Numbered from the stretch's first letter, positions 35,375 through 45,397 are shown. The stretch: DNA of 49,698 nucleotides from Alphaproteobacteria bacterium (GCA_016776605.1 JADHTB010000027.1:1-49698), one strand, 5' to 3'. Notes: generated from the sequence alone by a model not told the origin. Numbers and translations: made by a program.

Positions 35375-36112
35375 ATGTTTGATCTTTCCGGAAAATCCGC
35401 CCTGGTCACCGGCGCCTCGGGCGGCATCGGCGGCGCCATTGCCCGTCAGCTGCATGCCGCAGGCGCCAATGTCGGGCTGTCGGGCACCCGGGTTGAGGCG
35501 CTGGAAACCCTGGCGGCGGAGCTGGGCGGGCGATGCGCGGTGCTGCCGTGCGATCTGGGCGATGGGGCTGCCGTCGCAGCCTTGATCGGTCAGGCGGAGG
35601 AAGCCCTGGGCGCGGTGGATATCGTTGTCAACAATGCCGGCCTGACGCGGGATAACCTGGCCCTGCGCATGAAGGATGAGGATTGGGAAATCGTTATGGC
35701 GGTAAATCTGACCGCGGCTTTTCGCTTATCAAAGGCCGCTCTGCGCGGCATGATGAAGCGGCGCTGGGGCCGAATCGTCAATATCACCTCGATTGTCGGG
35801 GTAACGGGTAATGGCGGGCAGACCAATTACGCGGCCTCGAAGGCCGGGATTATCGGCTTCAGCAAATCGTTGGCCCAGGAAGTGGCCTCGCGCAACATTA
35901 CCGTCAATTGCTTGGCGCCAGGTTTTATCCAGACCCCCATGACCGATGCCATGACCGATGCACAGCGGGAAAATCTGCTGGCCGGCATTCCAGCGGGACG
36001 CCTGGGCGTGGTTGACGACATTGCCGCCGGCGCGTTGTATCTGGCCAGCGAGGAAGCCGCTTACATCACCGGTCAGACATTACATATCAACGGCGGCATG
36101 GCGATGATCTAA
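35375..36112 (+). CDS. fabG: 3-oxoacyl-ACP reductase
   Basis: NADPH-dependent reductase of the beta-ketoacyl-ACP in type II fatty acid synthesis; an SDR tetramer. The cofactor motif ALVTGASGGIGGAIARQL is at residues 9-26, NNAG at DIVVNNAGLTRDNL, and the catalytic Ser, Tyr and Lys lie in NITSIVGVTGNGGQTNYAAS with K following. The C-terminal TGQTLHINGGMAMI is typical. 245 residues is a normal length. AGGAG precedes the ATG at 35375. Confidence 0.97.
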   Translation: MFDLSGKSALVTGASGGIGGAIARQLHAAGANVGLSGTRVEALETLAAELGGRCAVLPCDLGDGAAVAALIGQAEEALGAVDIVVNNAGLTRDNLALRMKDEDWEIVMAVNLTAAFRLSKAALRGMMKRRWGRIVNITSIVGVTGNGGQTNYAASKAGIIGFSKSLAQEVASRNITVNCLAPGFIQTPMTDAMTDAQRENLLAGIPAGRLGVVDDIAAGALYLASEEAAYITGQTLHINGGMAMI

Positions 36113-36280
36113 GTCTGGCCCTGGATCATTTGAAGCTGCTGCATTCGAGGTCTTGGCCTTTGTGAATGTTCATGCTACCAAGCCTCGCCTTTCCCGTCCT
36201 GGCCGCAAAACCAGCCGGCATGGTAGAGTCGATCATAGCGAACGAATTTTGAAAACTGGATAGCGCGAAGGAATTAACAC

Positions 36281-36517
36281 ATGAGCGATACTGCCGATCG
36301 CGTAAAGAAGATCGTCGTTGAGCATCTGGGCGTGGAAGAAGACAAAGTGACCGAGGGTGCCTCATTTATTGACGACCTTGGCGCCGACAGCCTTGATACG
36401 GTTGAACTGGTGATGGCATTTGAAGAAGAATTCGGCATCGAAATTCCCGATGATGCCGCTGAAAAGATTGCCACCGTCAAGGATGCCATCACATTTATTG
36501 ACGCCAACGCCTCCTGA
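36281..36517 (+). CDS. acpP: Acyl carrier protein
   Basis: Carries growing acyl chains on a phosphopantetheine attached to Ser in [20 protein letters not shown] (residue near 36). The protein is 78 residues and strongly acidic, as is typical. The 168-bp leader before the ATG (36113-36280) is long for this cluster and could contain a separate acpP promoter, since ACP is made in large excess. GAAGGAATT lies upstream of the start. Confidence 0.98.
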   Translation: MSDTADRVKKIVVEHLGVEEDKVTEGASFIDDLGADSLDTVELVMAFEEEFGIEIPDDAAEKIATVKDAITFIDANAS

Positions 36518-36610
36518 CAACGGCCCATTGCGGGTCTATGCCGCGGTTCCCGTGCAATTTGGGGGCGCGGGCTGTCAGGATAGAGTTGGTTGCGCCGACG
36601 GAGGCTGGAG

Positions 36611-37876
36611 ATGAGCGAACGCAGGGTCGTTGTCACCGGAATGGGTCTCGTTACGCCGCTTGGCGTGGGGGTCGATGCTGTCTGGCAACGTTTGTTGAAC
36701 AGCGAATCCGGTGCCGGTCAGATCAAGAAAATCGACACGACCGATCTGCCCGTCAAAATAGCCTGCGAAGTTCCCTTGGGTGCGGCGGCGCCGGACTTTA
36801 ACGCCGACGACTGGGTGCTTCCGAAAGAGCAGCGGCGGATCGATGACTTTATCATCTTTGGTATGGCCGCCGCGGAACAGGCACTAGCCGACGCCGGCTG
36901 GAAACCCGATGACGAAGAATCGCTTTTGCGCACGGGTATTCTCACCGGCTCCGGCATCGGCGGTCTGCCGACCATCGAGGCGGCGGCCATTACCTTGTAT
37001 GAAAAAGGGCCGCGGCGGATCAGTCCGTTTTTTATTCCCGGCTCCTTGATCAACCTGCTTTCTGGCAATATCTCGATCAAATACGGCTTCAAGGGTCCTA
37101 ACCACGCAGTGGTCACGGCCTGTTCCACCGGCGCCCATGCGATCGGTGATGCGGCCCGCATGATCATGCTGGACGATGCCGACGTGATGGTCGCGGGCGG
37201 CGCCGAAGCCGCTATATCGCGCCTGGGCATGGCCGGTTTCGCGGCGTGCAAGGCGTTGTCGAGCAATTTCCAGGACGAGCCGGCGCGGGCCTCGCGGCCC
37301 TATGACAAGCAACGCGATGGCTTTGTCATGGGCGAGGGCTCGGGCATCGTGGTGTTGGAAGAACTGGAACACGCCAAGGCCCGTGGCGCCAAAATTTATG
37401 CCGAGGTGTCGGGCTATGGCATGTCGGGGGACGCCTATCATATTACCGCGCCGGCGCCGGACGGCGATGGCGGTTTCCGCTCCATGCAGGCGGCCCTGCG
37501 CCGGGCTGGGCTGAACCCGGAAGATATCGACTATATCAATGCCCATGGCACCTCGACGCCCTTGGGTGACGAGATCGAGGTCAGGGCGGTGAAACGTCTG
37601 TTTGGCGATGCGGTGTACCAGTTGAGCATGTCGTCCACAAAATCGGCCGTTGGCCATCTGCTTGGCGCGGCGGGCAGTGTCGAGGCGATTTTTTCGATCC
37701 TCGCCATGAACCAGAACGTGGCGCCGGCCACCTTGAATTTGGACGACCCATCGGACGGGCTGGATATTGATCTGGTCCCTCATACGCCAAAAGAGCGGCC
37801 GATACGGGCCGTGTTATCTAATTCCTTCGGCTTTGGCGGCACCAATGCGTCCCTGGTGCTGACCTCGATAGATTAG
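36611..37876 (+). CDS. fabF: 3-oxoacyl-ACP synthase II
   Basis: Elongating condensing enzyme of type II fatty acid synthesis. The start ATG at 36611 (MSERRVVVTGMGLVTPLG) has GGAGG upstream and gives 421 residues; an upstream in-frame codon adds a basic stub only. The nucleophile Cys is in VVTACSTGAHAIG, and the catalytic His residues lie in the NAHGTSTPLGD and STKSAVGHLLGAAG segments. It lies 93 bp after acpP and 11 bp before mltG. Confidence 0.97.
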   Translation: MSERRVVVTGMGLVTPLGVGVDAVWQRLLNSESGAGQIKKIDTTDLPVKIACEVPLGAAAPDFNADDWVLPKEQRRIDDFIIFGMAAAEQALADAGWKPDDEESLLRTGILTGSGIGGLPTIEAAAITLYEKGPRRISPFFIPGSLINLLSGNISIKYGFKGPNHAVVTACSTGAHAIGDAARMIMLDDADVMVAGGAEAAISRLGMAGFAACKALSSNFQDEPARASRPYDKQRDGFVMGEGSGIVVLEELEHAKARGAKIYAEVSGYGMSGDAYHITAPAPDGDGGFRSMQAALRRAGLNPEDIDYINAHGTSTPLGDEIEVRAVKRLFGDAVYQLSMSSTKSAVGHLLGAAGSVEAIFSILAMNQNVAPATLNLDDPSDGLDIDLVPHTPKERPIRAVLSNSFGFGGTNASLVLTSID

Positions 37877-37887
37877 GCGTCCGCGCC

Positions 37888-38874
37888 ATGACCAGGCGCC
37901 TGTTATGGATTTTCCTTGGCGCTTTGCTGTTTGGCGTGATTGCCATTGGCGGCGCCTTTGGCTGGGGCTATGCCCAGTTCACCCAGCCGGGACCGGCATC
38001 CCTTGACCGCACCGTGTTGCTGCCCAAGGGCAGCAGCCTGAACAATATAGCTGAACGCCTGGCCGTGGCGGGGGTCATCGACCGGCCACTTGTCTTTCGC
38101 ATAGGGGTGCGCGTGGGTGGCTGGGGCCGTGGTCTTAAGGCCGGAGAATATCGCTTCCCGGCGCAGATCAGCATGCGCGGCGCCGTGGAAATACTGCGTA
38201 AGGGTGATACGGTGGTGCGCCGGGTGACCATTCCGGAAGGCCTGAGCAGCCGTCAGGTCGTGGCCCTGTTGGCGCAAACGCAAGGGCTGCGGGGTGACGT
38301 GGCCGAGGTGCCCGCCGAAGGCACGCTGTTACCGGAGACTTACCATTATTCCTATGGCGACGAACGGGCGGTACTGCTGGCCCGCATGACGGAGGCGATG
38401 AACACCACGCTGGCCACGTTGTGGCCACTGCGTGACCAAGGCTTGCCGTTTGCCAATCCGGACGAGGCCCGGATACTGGCCGCGATGGTGGAGAAGGAAA
38501 CCTCCCTGCCTGATGAGCGGCCGCGCGTCGCCGGCGTCTTTATCAATCGGCTGCGCCGCGGCATGCGCCTGCAATCGGATCCGACCGTGGTCTACGGTCT
38601 GACCGAAGGGGGCAGTCCCCTGGGCCGCGCCTTGAGCCGGGCCGATCTGGATCTGCGCACGCCCTACAATACTTACCGCATTGCCGGCCTGCCGCCGGGA
38701 CCCATTGCCAATCCGGGACGGGCCGCCATTGGGGCGGTGTTGCACCCCTTGGTCAGCAATGAGTTGTATTTTGTCGCGGACGGAACGGGCGGCCATGCCT
38801 TCGCCGCCACTTTTGCCGAGCACCGCCGCAACGTGCGGCGCTGGCGCCGCGCCAAGGCCGCCGGCAAGCGGTAA
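37888..38874 (+). CDS. mltG: Endolytic murein transglycosylase MltG
   Basis: Cleaves nascent glycan strands in the periplasm and helps set their length. An N-terminal membrane anchor (LLWIFLGALLFGVIAIGGAF) is followed by a LysM-like part and the YceG catalytic domain. The catalytic Glu is in ILAAMVEKETSLPDERPRVA. The segment QSDPTVVYGL and the NTYRIAGLPPGPIANPG block are highly conserved. 328 residues is a normal length. Eleven bp downstream of fabF, the standard arrangement. Confidence 0.95.
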   Translation: MTRRLLWIFLGALLFGVIAIGGAFGWGYAQFTQPGPASLDRTVLLPKGSSLNNIAERLAVAGVIDRPLVFRIGVRVGGWGRGLKAGEYRFPAQISMRGAVEILRKGDTVVRRVTIPEGLSSRQVVALLAQTQGLRGDVAEVPAEGTLLPETYHYSYGDERAVLLARMTEAMNTTLATLWPLRDQGLPFANPDEARILAAMVEKETSLPDERPRVAGVFINRLRRGMRLQSDPTVVYGLTEGGSPLGRALSRADLDLRTPYNTYRIAGLPPGPIANPGRAAIGAVLHPLVSNELYFVADGTGGHAFAATFAEHRRNVRRWRRAKAAGKR

Positions 38875-38952
38875 TAGCAATTTCCTGACAGCCGCATCTT
38901 CTTATATAGTACGCTTCACTTTGTAGCGGACAATGCGAAGGACACCAGTACG

Positions 38953-39840
38953 TTGACTGTTTCCAGTATGACCGGATTTGCCCGGGCGGCGGGCGGTAAA
39001 GACGCCTATTCCTGGGCCTGGGAAATCAAAAGCGTCAATAGCCGCGGCCTCGATCTGCGTTGCCGGTTACAGGGCGGCCTGGATGGCTTGGAGGCCACGG
39101 CGCGGGCCATGGCCGCCCGGCGCTTTCATCGCGGTCATGTGGCCATGAACCTGACCTTGAACCGGGTCGGCGCGGAAGCCAGCGTGCAAATCAATGCCGG
39201 GGTATTGGCGCAGATATTAGCGTTGTCGAACGATCTGGCGGAACGTATCAATGCCGCACCGCCGACCGTGGAAGGCTTGCTGGCCCTGCGCGGCGTGATG
39301 GAAACCGTGGAACCGGTCGAAACGGAGGACGAACGCAAGGCGCTGGAAGCGGCGGTGTTGTCCTGTCTGGAAGAAACGCTGGATCTATTGACCGCCGACC
39401 GCCAGGCAGAGGGGCAACGCCTGGACGACATTGTCAGCGCCCAGGTTGATAGCATCGCCGCGCTGACGAAAAGTGCCGGCGAGTTGGCCGCCCTGCAACC
39501 GGCGGCCTTGAAGGCCCGGCTGCAACAACAAGTGGCCGATATTCTCGATGGCGCCGCCGACCTGTCCGAGGAACGCATGTTGCAAGAGGCGGCTCTGCTG
39601 GCCACCAAGGCTGATGTGCGCGAGGAACTGGATCGTCTGACCGCCCATGTCAGCGCGGCGCGGGAACTTCTCGCCGACGATGGCGCTATTGGGCGGCGGT
39701 TGGATTTTCTGGCCCAGGAATTCAATCGGGAAGCCAATACGTTATGTTCCAAATCCCAGGATGCGGCGTTGACGAAAATCGGTATTGAGTTAAAAACCGT
39801 AATCGATCAATTCCGCGAACAGGCGCAAAATATTGAATAA
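38953..39840 (+). CDS. yicC: YicC family endoribonuclease-like protein
   Basis: A 295-residue YicC/YloC protein; the Escherichia coli member is reported to be an endoribonuclease that acts on RyhB. N-terminal SMTGFARAAGGKDAYSWAWE and the SVNSRGLDLRCRLQ block are diagnostic, as is the C-terminal LDFLAQEFNREANTLCSKSQ. The TTG at 38953 gives the standard N-terminus; an ATG at 38968 (MTGFAR) would start five residues later. It directly precedes gmk, its usual neighbour. Confidence 0.92.
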   Translation: MTVSSMTGFARAAGGKDAYSWAWEIKSVNSRGLDLRCRLQGGLDGLEATARAMAARRFHRGHVAMNLTLNRVGAEASVQINAGVLAQILALSNDLAERINAAPPTVEGLLALRGVMETVEPVETEDERKALEAAVLSCLEETLDLLTADRQAEGQRLDDIVSAQVDSIAALTKSAGELAALQPAALKARLQQQVADILDGAADLSEERMLQEAALLATKADVREELDRLTAHVSAARELLADDGAIGRRLDFLAQEFNREANTLCSKSQDAALTKIGIELKTVIDQFREQAQNIE

Positions 39841-39862
39841 TCAGACTTCCGATCCGACTGCC

Positions 39863-40498
39863 ATGGGGGGACGGATATCCCGCCGGGGCTTGATGCTGGT
39901 GCTGTCCTCGCCATCGGGAGCGGGAAAGACCACGCTGTCCCGCCGCCTATTGGCGGAAGACCCTGACCTGACCATGTCGATTTCCGTTACCACGCGGCCC
40001 AAACGGCCGGGCGAGCAGGAAGGCGTCGATTATATCTTTGTCGAACCGGTTGAGTTCGACCTGATGGTCAACCGGCGGCAATTGCTGGAACATGCCAAGG
40101 TCTTTGATCACTATTACGGCACCCCGGCCGAACGCGTCGAAGACGCCTTGAGCGCGGGCCGGGATGTGTTGTTCGATATCGATTGGCAGGGCACTCAGGA
40201 TCTGAAGGAGGAAATGCGGGATGATATGGCCAGCATTTTCATCCTGCCGCCATCGACCAGGGAATTGGAACGGCGCCTAAAAAAGCGGGCTCAGGACAGT
40301 GACGAAGAGGTGGCCCGGCGTATGTCAAAAGCAGCGGACGAGATCAGCCATTGGCCGGAATATGACTATGTTGTCGTCAACTATGATGTGGACGCGGCCC
40401 TGCAACAGGTGCGCGCCATTCTGACCGCTGAACGCCTGAAACGGTCCCGGCAGGCGGGCTTGGGCGACTTCGTCAAGCGCTTGCGCGACGGCCAGTAG
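39863..40498 (+). CDS. gmk: Guanylate kinase
   Basis: Phosphorylates GMP to GDP with ATP. The P-loop SSPSGAGKTTLSRRLL is near residue 18, the GMP-binding STSITTRPKRPGEQEG-like block appears as VTTRPKRPGEQEGVDYIF, and the IDWQGTQDLKEEM segment follows. I chose the ATG at 39863 (MGGRISRRGLML), giving 211 residues; a TTG at 39833 overlapping yicC would add ten. Both lack a strong ribosome-binding site, and coupling to yicC is likely. Confidence 0.95.
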   Translation: MGGRISRRGLMLVLSSPSGAGKTTLSRRLLAEDPDLTMSISVTTRPKRPGEQEGVDYIFVEPVEFDLMVNRRQLLEHAKVFDHYYGTPAERVEDALSAGRDVLFDIDWQGTQDLKEEMRDDMASIFILPPSTRELERRLKKRAQDSDEEVARRMSKAADEISHWPEYDYVVVNYDVDAALQQVRAILTAERLKRSRQAGLGDFVKRLRDGQ

Positions 40499-40585
40499 AG
40501 CCTTTTTATGGCCGCAGGCGCAGATGCCACCGCCATGAAATTACAAACGCTCCGGGAAATATTGAATTGATACGGGAATATCCAA

Positions 40586-40801
40586 ATGAGCATCAGCAAG
40601 ATCGTCAAGCGGCATCTCGATGCCGCTATCGCCGAGGCCGGCCTACAGGGTCATCCGCCCGAAACCGTCGCCCGCACCATGCTGTCCTTCGTCATCGAGG
40701 TTTACCGCGAACACCGCGATTTGGCGGATATCCGCGAGGAATTGCAGTACGCCATCGAAAATCTCGATCCCAATGAGACTTATGAATTCATGCGGCCCTA
40801 G
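40586..40801 (+). CDS. Small hypothetical protein
   Basis: A 71-residue, mostly helical, mildly acidic protein that I do not recognise. Two helices can be inferred (VKRHLDAAIAEAGLQG and ETVARTMLSFVIEVYREHRD) followed by an IREELQYAIENLDPNETYEF tail. It is likely real because it sits in the same direction as gmk, 87 bp downstream, and the ATG is preceded by an AT-rich leader with GGGAATAT. Its stop codon merges with a repeat element. Function unknown. Confidence 0.6.
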   Translation: MSISKIVKRHLDAAIAEAGLQGHPPETVARTMLSFVIEVYREHRDLADIREELQYAIENLDPNETYEFMRP

Positions 40802-40900
40802 AGTATTTTCATTCTGAAAATGCTCAGATCTTTAGAATTAGAGCAATTTTTCCAATCACTTAGAATCGCTTCGCGATTCTCTTTAATTCAGAATTGCTCT
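40800..40900. repeat. Dispersed palindromic repeat, copy 4 (two-hairpin form)
   Basis: Near-identical to copy 2 at 11583-11682: an 11-bp stem whose first arm carries a T-for-C change, then AGATCTTTAGAATTAGAGCA, then the AGAATCGC/GCGATTCT hairpin and AATTGCTCT. It lies between the small hypothetical gene and the dioxygenase gene. Confidence 0.92.
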
Positions 40901-40917
40901 GGAGCAATCTCGAAGTC

Positions 40918-41934
40918 TCATAGCGGGTCAATTTTTGGCACTTCGGGGGTGACGCCGGCCGTCTCATCGGCACTGGCCGCCACATCGGGCGTGGCGTATT
41001 GCAGGAAGCTGTCGGGCAGCGCGCCGCCCCAATAGACTCCGGTGCCCCGCTCCTCCTCGTTCCAAACGACCGGTTGGAAGTCCGGTGCAAAAACCAGATA
41101 GCCACCCGAGTAGATCTCGACCCGATTGCCGCCCGGTTCGTAGGAATAGAGGTAGAAGGCCTGCGAGTTGTTGTGCTTGGCTGGCCCGGTCTCGATGAAG
41201 ACACCGTTCTCGCTCAAAATATCGGCGGCACGCAGTACGTCTTCGCGGTTGTCGATCCAAAACGAGATGTGGTGCAGCCGGCCGTGCGCGCCTTTGGCGT
41301 CGATCACATAGGCAAGTTCGTGATGCACCGCCGTCGTGCTCATCCAGGCGCCAACCTCAAAGCCGCCGTTCTGATAGATCACTTGTTCGCGCACCTGCAG
41401 GCCGAGATGCTGCGCCACGAACGCCCGGTTTGGCCCCACCTCATTGGCCAGCATCGCCAGGTGATCAAGCCGCCGAACGCCGGCGCCCCGGCCGGAATAG
41501 CGCATGGGCTGGTTCTTTAGCGCCGAGCGTTTGCCCTCGGGCGCGTCATAGCGCGCCTCTTCATAGTACACCTCCATCAGGTGGCCGTCGGGATCGCGAA
41601 AACGATAGCACCGGCCATGACCGAAATCGCCGTTCGACCAACCAAGGCCCAGGTCGGTTGCCGCGATGGCCTGCGCGCGGCGCTCCAACGCGGCTTCGCT
41701 GACCGTGCGCCACGCGACGTGGCCGATGCCGGGCGCTGGCGCCTCGGTAAGTTTGAAGGAGGTCGTGGCATAATCGCCGTAACCTCTGAGATAGACCGAC
41801 TGACCTTCCGCGTGCACGGCTTCCAGGCCCAACAGCTCGGTGAAATACCACAGGCTCTCCTCGGGCTTTGGTGTCAGAAGCTCCACATGGCCGAGATGCG
41901 CGATGTCCTGTAGCCGTTCGGTGTGATCATTCAT
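40918..41934 (-). CDS. VOC-family extradiol (catechol 2,3-) dioxygenase
   Basis: A type I extradiol dioxygenase built from two VOC modules. The first starts at ELLTPKPEESLWYFTELLGL. The catalytic second carries the iron ligands His in RLDHLAML, His in LHHISFWID and Glu in NRVEIYSGG, the HHE pattern of meta-cleaving enzymes. I place the start at the ATG at 41934 (MNDHTERLQDIAHLGHVELL), giving 338 residues. The preceding bases carry a short direct repeat of GCTGCTTCCAGC. No other aromatic-degradation gene is near. The gene interrupts a usual gmk-rsmA neighbourhood, so it may be an insertion; that is inference. Confidence 0.9.
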   Translation of the reverse strand: MNDHTERLQDIAHLGHVELLTPKPEESLWYFTELLGLEAVHAEGQSVYLRGYGDYATTSFKLTEAPAPGIGHVAWRTVSEAALERRAQAIAATDLGLGWSNGDFGHGRCYRFRDPDGHLMEVYYEEARYDAPEGKRSALKNQPMRYSGRGAGVRRLDHLAMLANEVGPNRAFVAQHLGLQVREQVIYQNGGFEVGAWMSTTAVHHELAYVIDAKGAHGRLHHISFWIDNREDVLRAADILSENGVFIETGPAKHNNSQAFYLYSYEPGGNRVEIYSGGYLVFAPDFQPVVWNEEERGTGVYWGGALPDSFLQYATPDVAASADETAGVTPEVPKIDPL

Positions 41935-42104
41935 GCCGCTGCCCGTCCTCTCTACGCTGCTTCCAGCCAACTCTATGCTGCTTCCAGCAATGGGGAACCG
42001 TAACGGCAGTGGACAGCCAGGCACCATGATTTGGGTCAAGAACGGCGCTTTCCTGGCCGCCAGCAGATTTCGCCGCTTGCCGACCCGACGCCGGCAGAAT
42101 GGCT

Positions 42105-42962
42105 CTAAGCCGCCGGTGTGGCGGCCACGGCGCGGGCCAGGGCGCAGAATTGTTCCACGCTTAGATTTTCCGCCCGCAGGGTCGGCTCCAGTCCCGCTGC
42201 CGCCAACAGCCGGGCTGGATCGGGGCTGATCTGTTTCAGGCTGCTGCGCAACATCTTGCGCCGTTGTCCAAAGGCGGCGGCGACGACCGCTTCCAGCACC
42301 TCCGGGTTCGCGGGCGCCAGGGGCGCCGGCCGCGGCGTCAGGGCGATTACGGTCGAGGTTACCTTGGGCGCCGGGGTAAAGGCGCGTGGCGGCACATCAA
42401 ACAATGCGGCTGCCTGGCATCGCCATTGCACCATGACGGACAGGCGACCATAGGCCTTGCCGCCCGCCGCTGCGGTAATGCGCTGGGCGACCTCTTTCTG
42501 GAACATCAAAATCAGGCAGTCAAACAGCGCTAATCGATCCAGCCATTTGAACAGCAGCGGCGTCGAAATATTGTAAGGCAGATTGGCGATGATCCGGCTG
42601 GGCCGGGGGACAAGGCTGTATTCGTCCAGGGTCAACGCATCCGCCGCCACCACGGTCAGGCGTCCCGGCACCACGGCGGCCAGCTCTTCCAGGGCGGCAA
42701 GACAACGGCGGTCGCGGTCGACCGCGATGACATGGCCGGCGCCTTCCGCCAACAAAGCCCGGGTCAGACCGCCTGGACCGGCGCCGATCTCCAGCACGGT
42801 TAGCCCTTCAAGCGGACCGCCGGCGCGGGCGATTTTTCCGGTCAGATTGAGATCGAGCAGGAAATTCTGTCCCAGCGCCTTGCTGGCTTTGATTTCGTGC
42901 CGGGCCAGGACGTCACGCAAGGGTGGCAAATTTGCCGGCAGGCCGGGTGGTATAGCTGTCAC
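42105..42962 (-). CDS. rsmA: 16S rRNA dimethyladenosine transferase RsmA/KsgA
   Basis: Dimethylates A1518 and A1519 in the 16S rRNA 3' helix, a late ribosome maturation step. The N-terminal [20 protein letters not shown] motif [16 protein letters not shown] and the catalytic [11 protein letters not shown] are all visible. The GTG at 42962, one base past the pdxA stop region and preceded by GAGG, is the start, giving 285 residues. The order surA-pdxA-rsmA is standard. Confidence 0.96.
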   Translation of the reverse strand: MTAIPPGLPANLPPLRDVLARHEIKASKALGQNFLLDLNLTGKIARAGGPLEGLTVLEIGAGPGGLTRALLAEGAGHVIAVDRDRRCLAALEELAAVVPGRLTVVAADALTLDEYSLVPRPSRIIANLPYNISTPLLFKWLDRLALFDCLILMFQKEVAQRITAAAGGKAYGRLSVMVQWRCQAAALFDVPPRAFTPAPKVTSTVIALTPRPAPLAPANPEVLEAVVAAAFGQRRKMLRSSLKQISPDPARLLAAAGLEPTLRAENLSVEQFCALARAVAATPAA

Positions 42963-42963
42963 C

Positions 42964-44052
42964 TCAAGCCGCCAGGGCCCGCCGGCGGGCGATCAGGCCG
43001 GCATAGGCCACGGCCGAGGTCAGGCTTAGGGAATTGGCCCGTCCCTGACCGGCGATATCCAGGGCCGTGCCATGATCGGGCGAGGTGCGGACAATGGGCA
43101 GACCCAGGGTAAGGTTGATGCCGGCGTCGAAACCCAGGGTTTTGACCGGGATCAGTGCCTGATCATGGTACATGCAGATTGCCACATCGTAGGTTTGCCG
43201 GGCCGCTTCGTGGAACATGGAATCCGACGCCATGGGGCCGGTCACCGCGATGCCCTGGGCCCGCAGTTGATCAATGGCGGGCTGGATGATTTCCGCCTCG
43301 GCGCTGCCCAAGCTGCCCGCCTCGCCGGCATGGGGGTTCAGGCCGGCAATGGCCAGACGGGGCGGTGAATAACCCAAATCATGGTCCAGGGCGGCGGCCG
43401 CAATCGTGGCGTGCCGCACGATCAGGTCCGTGGTCAGGCTGGCCACGGCCTTTTCCAGGGGCAGATGAACGGTTACAGGGACGGTTTTCAGGCCCGGACA
43501 ACTCAACATCATCACCGGTAGATGGCCGCCACCGCAAAGTGCCGCCAGATATTCCGTGTGGCCCGGATGCGCAAAGCCCGCCGCATGCAGAATGGACTTC
43601 TGGATCGGATTGGTGACGATGGCGGAAGCTTGCCCCGTCAGCACATGGCGCACCGCTGTTTCGATGGCGCCCAGTACCGCCGGCGCGTTCGCCCGGTTCA
43701 ATGTGCCCGGCGTGGCTATCGTCGCCAGGGCTTGCGGAAACACCGGCAGCCCTGTTTCGAAGGCGTCCAGGGCCTCGCCCGGGGCGGCGATCTCGATCAA
43801 GGGCAGGGCCGCCACGGCCCGGTTCCGCCCGGTGTCCAGCAAGGATTTTACCACCGCGCGTACGTGGTCCGGATCGGCAATCAGATAAAACGGCGGTAGA
43901 TCATATGCCGCCCGGCGGGCCCAGGTTTTCAAGGTGATCTCAACCCCGATGCCGGCCGGCTCGCCCATGGTCATGGCGATGGGGGCCAAGGGTATACGCT
44001 GCGGCATAAGCTGCGGCGCAGGCTGTAGCGGGCCGGGTTTGGCAGTGGCCAT
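42964..44052 (-). CDS. pdxA: 4-hydroxythreonine-4-phosphate dehydrogenase
   Basis: Oxidises 4-phosphohydroxy-L-threonine in vitamin B6 biosynthesis. The metal and substrate histidines are in [17 protein letters not shown] (near 155) and the [16 protein letters not shown] segment. The N-terminal [18 protein letters not shown] block is [18 protein letters not shown]; residues 1-15 are non-conserved and Pro/Gln-rich. The start ATG at 44052 overlaps the surA stop by one base (TGATG). 362 residues is a little longer than usual because of that N-terminal tail. Confidence 0.96.
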   Translation of the reverse strand: MATAKPGPLQPAPQLMPQRIPLAPIAMTMGEPAGIGVEITLKTWARRAAYDLPPFYLIADPDHVRAVVKSLLDTGRNRAVAALPLIEIAAPGEALDAFETGLPVFPQALATIATPGTLNRANAPAVLGAIETAVRHVLTGQASAIVTNPIQKSILHAAGFAHPGHTEYLAALCGGGHLPVMMLSCPGLKTVPVTVHLPLEKAVASLTTDLIVRHATIAAAALDHDLGYSPPRLAIAGLNPHAGEAGSLGSAEAEIIQPAIDQLRAQGIAVTGPMASDSMFHEAARQTYDVAICMYHDQALIPVKTLGFDAGINLTLGLPIVRTSPDHGTALDIAGQGRANSLSLTSAVAYAGLIARRRALAA

Positions 44053-45377
44053 CAGCGCAGTTCCACAACCGCCGCCCGTCGCAAATCCCGTAGATAGCGC
44101 TGCGCCAGCGTGGCCAGGCGGCGGGTGGTCAGGTCTTTAGAAATGCTTTCCCGGCTGGGGCCCGCGCTCTTAATTTCGTCGCGCTTGCAGACCATCAACA
44201 GCATGACGGCGCCGTTGTTGTGGATCGGTGCGCTGAAGCGGCCAATCGTCAGATCCTTGACGGCGGCGGCGATGTTTTTCGGCAAATCAGCCAACCTCAC
44301 GGTGCCCAGATCGCTGGCGCCGGCGATTTGCAAGGTCTTCGCAACGGCGTCGATTTCGCCGCAACTCTTGGCCTTTTCCGACGCCGCCCGGGCCAATTGC
44401 TTCTGGGCTTTAATGGCTTTTTCATCCGCCCCTTTGGCCATGGGCAGGATGATTTGTTTCAGTTGCAGCTTCATACCGGTCCGGTTCGCCGCGGCGATTT
44501 CCCGGCGATCATGCAATCGCAACAGATAATAGCCATTCCCGGCCCGGATGGGTTCGGAAATTGCCCCAATCTGCAATTTTTCAATGGCCTGATCCAAAGC
44601 CGCGGCAAGCTGGCCTGGTTGCACCCATCCCACGGCGCCGCCCTGGGACGCGGTGGCGCCGCGGCTGAACTGGCGGGCCATGGCGGCAAAAGTGGCGCCC
44701 TCCCGCAATTGCCGCAACAGACCCAGGCTGCTAATGCGCACATCCTCTTCCTGTTCAGGCGTATCGATGGGTAGAAAAATTTCCGAGATATTCTGTTCGA
44801 CGCGCCCCGCATTGGCATGCAATTTGGCGAGAACCTCATCGATCTCCTCATCACCGATTTGTACATTCCGGACCAGCCGCCGGTGCACCAGTTTGGACCA
44901 CGAAATTTCGGCCCGCAATTGGGCTTCCAGTGCATTTTTTGGGATCCGCCGTACCGCCATAAAACGGTCCAGTCCGCCATGGGGCACCTTGTTCTGTCGT
45001 TCAATAAAACGAAAGGCGCGGTCCAAATCGGACTTTTCGACCCGGATCGAATGGAGCTTGGCGGCCTGTATTTGCAGGCTTTCGTCGATCAGGCCGCGCA
45101 GAACCTGTCCACGCAGGCGGCGGCGCACCTGCTCCGTATCGTTTAGCTTGCTGGTCGCAATCACCAGCTGGATGCGCTGTTCCACATCGTAGCGCGAGAC
45201 CACTTCGTCATTGACGATGGCCGCGATGCGCTGGACGTCCTGCGCCCGCGCCGCGCCAAGGGTGAAGCAGGCCGCCGCGATAAGCGTGGCCGCGGCAAAA
45301 AACGGCAACAACAGGGCGCGCGCACCCGCCGCCATGGGGATTACGGCAACTTGCTTTTGCATTAATGGCAATGCCAT
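44052..45377 (-). CDS. surA: Periplasmic chaperone SurA, peptidyl-prolyl isomerase
   Basis: Periplasmic chaperone for outer-membrane proteins. A signal peptide (LLLPFFAAATLIAAACFTLG) ends near AARAQ. The SurA N domain (IAAIVNDEVVSRYDVEQRIQ) follows. Two parvulin-like regions come after, with the second ending in the LADLPKNIAAAVKDLTIGRF segment; the first, around 175-290, contains GGAVGWVQPGQL and is clearly parvulin-like. The ATG at 45377 has GGAAGG ten bp upstream. This gives 441 residues. The usual upstream neighbour lptD is absent. Confidence 0.92.
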   Translation of the reverse strand: MALPLMQKQVAVIPMAAGARALLLPFFAAATLIAAACFTLGAARAQDVQRIAAIVNDEVVSRYDVEQRIQLVIATSKLNDTEQVRRRLRGQVLRGLIDESLQIQAAKLHSIRVEKSDLDRAFRFIERQNKVPHGGLDRFMAVRRIPKNALEAQLRAEISWSKLVHRRLVRNVQIGDEEIDEVLAKLHANAGRVEQNISEIFLPIDTPEQEEDVRISSLGLLRQLREGATFAAMARQFSRGATASQGGAVGWVQPGQLAAALDQAIEKLQIGAISEPIRAGNGYYLLRLHDRREIAAANRTGMKLQLKQIILPMAKGADEKAIKAQKQLARAASEKAKSCGEIDAVAKTLQIAGASDLGTVRLADLPKNIAAAVKDLTIGRFSAPIHNNGAVMLLMVCKRDEIKSAGPSRESISKDLTTRRLATLAQRYLRDLRRAAVVELR

Positions 45378-45397
45378 GCGGCGCACACCTTCCGGCT

